DNA of 64,000 nt from Gemmiger sp. An50. Lineage in GTDB: Bacteria; Bacillota; Clostridia; Oscillospirales; Ruminococcaceae. Positions 60,582 through 64,000 of the stretch are shown piece by piece. Location of the stretch: contig NZ_NFID01000006.1 of NCBI RefSeq assembly GCF_002161595.1, positions 1 through 64,000 of the forward strand, read 5' to 3'. Under the pieces are notes generated by a model. The model searched no databases. It was not told the DNA's origin and saw only the letters and a program-made list of their open reading frames with translations. Every line of letters starts with the position of its first letter. Position 1 is the first letter of the stretch. Made by a program: the position numbers and the translations under genes.

Positions 60582-60670
60582 AACATCTTTTGTCCTCGTC
60601 CGTGCGTGGGCTTGTCCCCTTATCGCCTCGCTATCGCTCGGCGTTCAGTGAATCAGGGCGCAGTGTGCAG

Positions 60671-61756
60671 TTATTCGATCAAAGCGGAGCGCCCGCCAAC
60701 GCGCGCGGCGACGTAGGAACGGGGGGGGTTGAGGTTCGAGAGGAACACCCCAGCGTCGGCCCCACTGCCCCAGTAGCCGCCGCGAATCAGGCACCGCTCC
60801 TCCTGCGCATTGTTCGCGTAGAAGTAGTCTCCGCCATAATTCGCGTCGATCTTGTCGCCCACCAGCTCGGCATCGGGCAGCATGGCGAGCGCCTGGAGGA
60901 GCAGCTTTGCATCTGCGCCAATGCCCGCGTCGCAGGTGATGTCTTTGAACTGGCAGCTTCTGCCGGAATCTTCGGAACTGGTGATGGTGGTCACATACTT
61001 CCACTTGCTGCTCACATAGTCCAGCTTCACGGTGTTCGCGGTGGTGCCGCTGCCGTTTGGGGTAACCAAGTCGCCGGTGGTCGCGTCGATTGCTTTCCAC
61101 GCTTTACTGGATGCAGACAGATCCGCCGTGGGGGATGCGGCGTTGTTATCCTGGAGAATTTGCAACTCACCATGCACCAGGCGCAGGCCGGTACACCACT
61201 CCCACACGTTTCCGTTCATGTCCCAGATTCCGGCCAGGGTGCCGTCGTGGCTCCAGGTTACAGGGCCGGTGCCGGTCGCCACTCGGGCAGTGCGCCCGTC
61301 GCTTTCGTGGGTCGTCGGAATCGCCTTGTACAGGGTCTCGGTGGTGTCCTTGCCGTAGTTGTTGTTGCCCTTGGGTTCGGTGCCGTTCTTGTGGCACCAC
61401 AGGGCCACGGCGGCCCACTCCGCCGCAGTCACCTCGTGGTACTTCTGGCCCTTGGCGCGGTTATACGCCACAAAGGTGTCATGACCGGCGCTGGCGCTGG
61501 GATCTTCACCGGGCAGGCTGTACGCTCTGCCGTTGTAGTGGTGCGTCTGGAACTTGCCGATGTAGAAGCCGTCGATCTCGTCTCCGTTCACGCGGAAAGC
61601 GGGATGGATGCTGGTGTCCTCGGTGGACAGCACATCGCACAGCCGGAACTTGGGAATGTAGACCATGATCGTGGGCATTTCTTTGTCGTCGTACTTCATG
61701 AAGTTGTTGGGGCACACGCTTTTCAGAGCCATTTCAGCCATATCGAAGTTTGCCAT
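60671..61756 (-). CDS. DGR target protein (FGE-sulfatase / C-type lectin fold) ending in VR
   Basis: 361 residues, SD AGGAGG. The middle part has formylglycine-generating-enzyme-like motifs (EVTAAEWAAVALWCHKNG, GIWDMNGNVWEWCTG). The last 45 residues are the variable repeat (CLIRGGYWGSGADAGVFLSN, PRSYVAARVGGRSALIE). This fold displays hypervariable residues on a ligand-binding surface, as in phage receptor-binding tips. It is preceded by phage tail-type genes, so a tail adhesin is the likely role. Compared with TR, Asn codons have become Y, G, S, D, L, P and A. Confidence 0.9.
   Translation of the reverse strand: MANFDMAEMALKSVCPNNFMKYDDKEMPTIMVYIPKFRLCDVLSTEDTSIHPAFRVNGDEIDGFYIGKFQTHHYNGRAYSLPGEDPSASAGHDTFVAYNRAKGQKYHEVTAAEWAAVALWCHKNGTEPKGNNNYGKDTTETLYKAIPTTHESDGRTARVATGTGPVTWSHDGTLAGIWDMNGNVWEWCTGLRLVHGELQILQDNNAASPTADLSASSKAWKAIDATTGDLVTPNGSGTTANTVKLDYVSSKWKYVTTITSSEDSGRSCQFKDITCDAGIGADAKLLLQALAMLPDAELVGDKIDANYGGDYFYANNAQEERCLIRGGYWGSGADAGVFLSNLNPPRSYVAARVGGRSALIE
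60681..60797 (-). repeat. DGR variable repeat (VR)
   Basis: 117 bp at the 3' end of the target gene, 731 bp from TR, 87% identical. Identity extends through the GC-rich GGCGGGCGCTCCGCTTT end where mutagenic homing initiates (IMH). Beyond that point TR and VR diverge. Confidence 0.93.
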
Positions 61757-61771
61757 ATCTTTTTCCTCCTA

Positions 61772-62140
61772 TCAGCGAATCATGATGCCGTCGATACTGA
61801 ACAGGCACAGGGTGACTTTTTCCGTGTCCAGGGGCAGGGGGGTGCGCAGGATGCCGGGCATATCGCTCATGCCGTCAGCTTCCTCTGCGTCCTCTTCCAG
61901 CGTCTGGGGCACTTCCGTCTCCTCGTACTCCCGCGCAGGGATCTCCACTTGGGCCACATAGTAGCTTCCCTTCCCCATCACCAGGTAACCCTCGCTGTCA
62001 ACCATGATGTCGCGCGTCACAGGGTCGTCGCTCTGGTATCTGGCCAGATCAACAGTGAGCGCCCCGTCCGCGAACTCCAGCTTCGTGCCGGTCATCTTGT
62101 AGTCGATTTTCCGGCCCTCGTTCATTTCAACGATTTTCAT
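61772..62140 (-). CDS. Phage tail-associated small protein
   Basis: 122 residues, SD AGGAGGG. The N-terminal half is beta-like (YKMTGTKLEFADGALTVDLA) and the C-terminal part is acidic (EEDAEEADGMSDMPGIL). It lies 15 bases upstream of the DGR target and is probably a chaperone or structural partner for it. No family recognised. Confidence 0.6.
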   Translation of the reverse strand: MKIVEMNEGRKIDYKMTGTKLEFADGALTVDLARYQSDDPVTRDIMVDSEGYLVMGKGSYYVAQVEIPAREYEETEVPQTLEEDAEEADGMSDMPGILRTPLPLDTEKVTLCLFSIDGIMIR

Positions 62141-62156
62141 TTTGTTCCCTCCTGCA

Positions 62157-62612
62157 TCAAATGTCGGTTACACGCTGATCCGTCATGCCGCCGCTGACGC
62201 GCACAGCCACTTTTACCGTAGTCGCGCTTCCATCGTGCATCAGCTTAAAGCCGTTCTTTGCCCGGTCATAGACCCGGATCTCTCCAAGCCGCCCGCCGGT
62301 GTACTCCAGCACCGTCACCTCCACGCTGTAATTCGTGTTTTCGCGCAGCTGTGCGAGACCCACGGTGTTTTCCTTGTTGTTGAACGGCCACTTGAGACCG
62401 GTCTGTGCCAGCGTCATGGTGTGCAGTTCGTCCGTGAAATTATAGTCCTCCTGTACCTGCTTGAAGTACATGATCGCATGGGCCAGGCTCGCATCGCTCA
62501 AACCTTCTTCCAGGTTATTGAAGTGCTGCTGGTCAAGCAGCGTGCCTTGCTGAATAACCGCCCCGTGCTGATCGACGACGTGATCCACCCAATAGGTGCG
62601 CTTATACGCCAT
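62157..62612 (-). CDS. Phage tail fibre-related protein
   Basis: 151 residues, SD AGGAGG. It starts MAYKRTYWVDHVVDQHGAVI and contains QHFNNLEEGLSDASLAHAIM, a pattern common at the start of phage tail-fibre or baseplate appendage proteins; the rest is beta-rich. It lies in the same operon as the DGR target. Confidence 0.6.
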   Translation of the reverse strand: MAYKRTYWVDHVVDQHGAVIQQGTLLDQQHFNNLEEGLSDASLAHAIMYFKQVQEDYNFTDELHTMTLAQTGLKWPFNNKENTVGLAQLRENTNYSVEVTVLEYTGGRLGEIRVYDRAKNGFKLMHDGSATTVKVAVRVSGGMTDQRVTDI

Positions 62613-62630
62613 AGGTTTTCCTCCTCTCTT

Positions 62631-63542
62631 TTACTCCGCTTCAACCAACGGGAACGTGAATCGCAGAAGTGCTGTGTTCCGGCTGGTGCGTTTCAGGCTC
62701 ACAGTCTGTTCACCGGCCAGCGCGTCGTTGTTGTCGTATACCCGTACCGCCGTGATGGTATCATCCCCACCGCTACTCGGTACACTCACGAAAACAATCA
62801 CGTTTTCGCCAATGATCTCCTTGCTGTTGATGCTCTTCGTCTTTGCCTGCAAGGCAGCGGCCACGGTTGCCTCCATGCTGTATCTGGGCGCGATCAGGAT
62901 GCCCGGGGTCATGCCCAGCATCGGGTACACCTGCCGGATAACCTCCATCCCCGTCTCTTTCCCGGAATCAATATCCACGCCGCCCACGATGTCCTCCGCG
63001 GTCACCTTCGAGGGATCGAGCGTCTTTCCGCTTACGGTCAGCTGGGTGGCCCCATTTCCTGCGCCGGTAGAGAGAATCACGATATTCACGGTGCCATCAG
63101 TGTTCCACACCGTTGTGTAGTCCGTGCCCGCCTCCAGCGTCTCCGCCTCTTTCTTGACCACCAGCTCGTCCAGCAGCACACCCACTTTATCCAGCGCGGC
63201 CACGCCGTCGTTGACCTGGATTGTGGTTTCCTCGATGTCGGTGGTGTGCTTTGCCGGATCAAGCACATTGATAAACACCATGGGTGCCACACCCACCACG
63301 CTGAACGCTGCGCTGATGCACTCGCACAGAGTGTACTTCTCAAAGTCTCCCACATAGCCGACGGCCTCTACGGCCTCCTTGTAGTTGTTTACCAGAATCG
63401 GCTTGTTCACAGCCGCAGCGGGGTCGGCCAGCATATTGACCGGCGCGGTGCCTACGGCGACAATGAGGCCAGCTGTCCCGTTGACCGGGGCAATCAGACT
63501 GGTTTCCACCTCGCTGGTATAAACGCCATGTTTATAAGCCAT
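62631..63542 (-). pseudogene. Tail sheath N-terminus joined to a different tail-protein C-terminus
   Basis: 303 codons from the ATG at 63542, with GGGAG upstream. Residues 1 to about 240 match the start of contractile tail sheath proteins (MAYKHGVYTSEVETSLIAPV, MLGMTPGILIAPRYSMEATV). The family is usually around 450-500 residues, and the expected C-terminal half is missing. The last about 60 residues (ENVIVFVSVPSSGGDDTITA, LKRTSRNTALLRFTFPLVEA) read like the end of a fibre or baseplate protein. This suggests an internal deletion that fused two tail genes. Confidence 0.6.
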
Positions 63543-64000
63543 AGGTCTCCCGTCACATCTGGCAATTAGCACAAATCTCTTTCTCGTGGTAGGCGCGCCC
63601 AGGTCTGCGGCCACGATCTCTCTGTGTTCCACAGCATATCCAAGGTCTAGAAGCTGCTGTTTCCACTTCTGGAATGTCTGACCAGCCTTTTTCTTTACCG
63701 GCCTTCCTTTACGCACTGGCCCCCAGGTTACAAACTCCTCTACGTTTTCCAAGATAATCACCCGTGGCCTGACCGTTCCCGCCCATCGAAGCACGATCCA
63801 CGCCAGCCCCCGTATATTCCGATCCACCAGCGCCGCTCCCTTTGCCTTTGAAAAGTGCTTGCAGTCTGGCGAGAACCACGCCAGCCCCACCGGTCTCCCC
63901 CGGCACACCTTTCTCGGGTCTACATCCCATACGCTTGCCTGCAAATGTTCTGTAAACGGGTGATTTGTCTTGTGCATCAGGATTGCATCTGGATCGTGGT
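63543..64000 (-). pseudogene. Cytosine-C5 DNA methyltransferase fragment (partial, runs off window)
   Basis: The frame is open past base 64000 and continues directly into the sheath start. Visible motifs are SPDCKHFSKAKG (catalytic Cys loop) and VIILENVEEFVTWGP (ENV motif). It ends at LIARCDGRP, where intact phage methylases continue, so the target-recognition and C-terminal parts appear to be missing. The in-frame fusion to the tail gene indicates a deletion. An intact N-terminus cannot be judged. Confidence 0.75.

Noticed and set aside
60173-62197. 674-codon plus-strand frame over the DGR
   Set aside because: Antisense to avd, the DGR target and the next tail gene; composition is shadow-like.

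Overview
The window reads as a moderately high-GC member of the Clostridia, most likely Oscillospiraceae of the Faecalibacterium/Gemmiger type. This is an inference from Firmicutes gene order (yqfC-yqfD-phoH-ybeY-dgkA-era-recO), the sporulation genes yqfC/yqfD/ylbJ, a fused PTS trehalose transporter and strong AGGAGG ribosome binding sites. No rRNA is present to test it.

Region 1 (1-17229) is chromosomal. An NfnAB-type electron-bifurcating transhydrogenase pair (the first gene cut by the window edge) is followed by a trehalose module. That module is a GntR/TreR repressor with palindromic operators, a PTS EIIBCA transporter and phospho-trehalase. Then come a small XRE regulator, an EAL phosphodiesterase, mutS2, and the leftward operon yqfC-yqfD-phoH-ybeY-dgkA-era-recO. 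A divergent ylbJ-like membrane protein closes the region.

Region 2 (about 17.2-57.8 kb) is an apparently intact temperate phage. It lacks a tape-measure protein, sheath and tail tube, so it is probably short-tailed. The rightward late module holds terS, terL, scaffold, decoration protein, major capsid protein, portal, connector and tail proteins, three collagen-like or fibre proteins, a GH25 endolysin, a holin pair, and two internal-virion-like proteins including one of 1643 aa. A leftward antirepressor module with an RHH protein and a probable antisense RNA (P22 immI-like) follows. Next is a low-GC cargo pair (four-helix membrane protein plus membrane-anchored J-domain protein). The leftward early module carries a late regulator, MazG-like enzyme, RusA, PriCT/primase-helicase, SF2 helicase, DUF669 protein, AAA ATPase, SMC-like ATPase, a stand-alone Spo0A DNA-binding domain and a second antirepressor. 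It ends at a Cro/CI-type switch with an ImmA-like protease, a surface lipoprotein and a tyrosine integrase. No convincing att repeats were found. A tRNA-Thr(CGT) lies just right of the integrase.

Region 3 (about 58.0-64.0 kb, all leftward) is a degraded second phage remnant of contractile-tail type. It keeps a diversity-generating retroelement (DGR): a target protein ending in the variable repeat (VR), an Avd accessory protein, the template repeat (TR) and a reverse transcriptase (RT). TR and VR are 117 bp each and differ at 15 positions, all of them adenines in the TR coding strand. The RT gene has lost its YxDD half and is fused in frame to an N-terminally truncated IS30-family transposase. 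Upstream, a partial cytosine-C5 methylase, a tail-sheath N-terminus and a tail-protein C-terminus are also joined in one frame.

The main second-look items are the DGR with its broken RT, the RHH/antisense-RNA/antirepressor module, the phage Spo0A-like regulator, the J-domain cargo pair, a possible gene nested in the 1643-aa virion protein, mirrored multi-hairpin repeats near 19.1 and 55.7 kb, and a 1.1 kb non-coding stretch between terS and terL.
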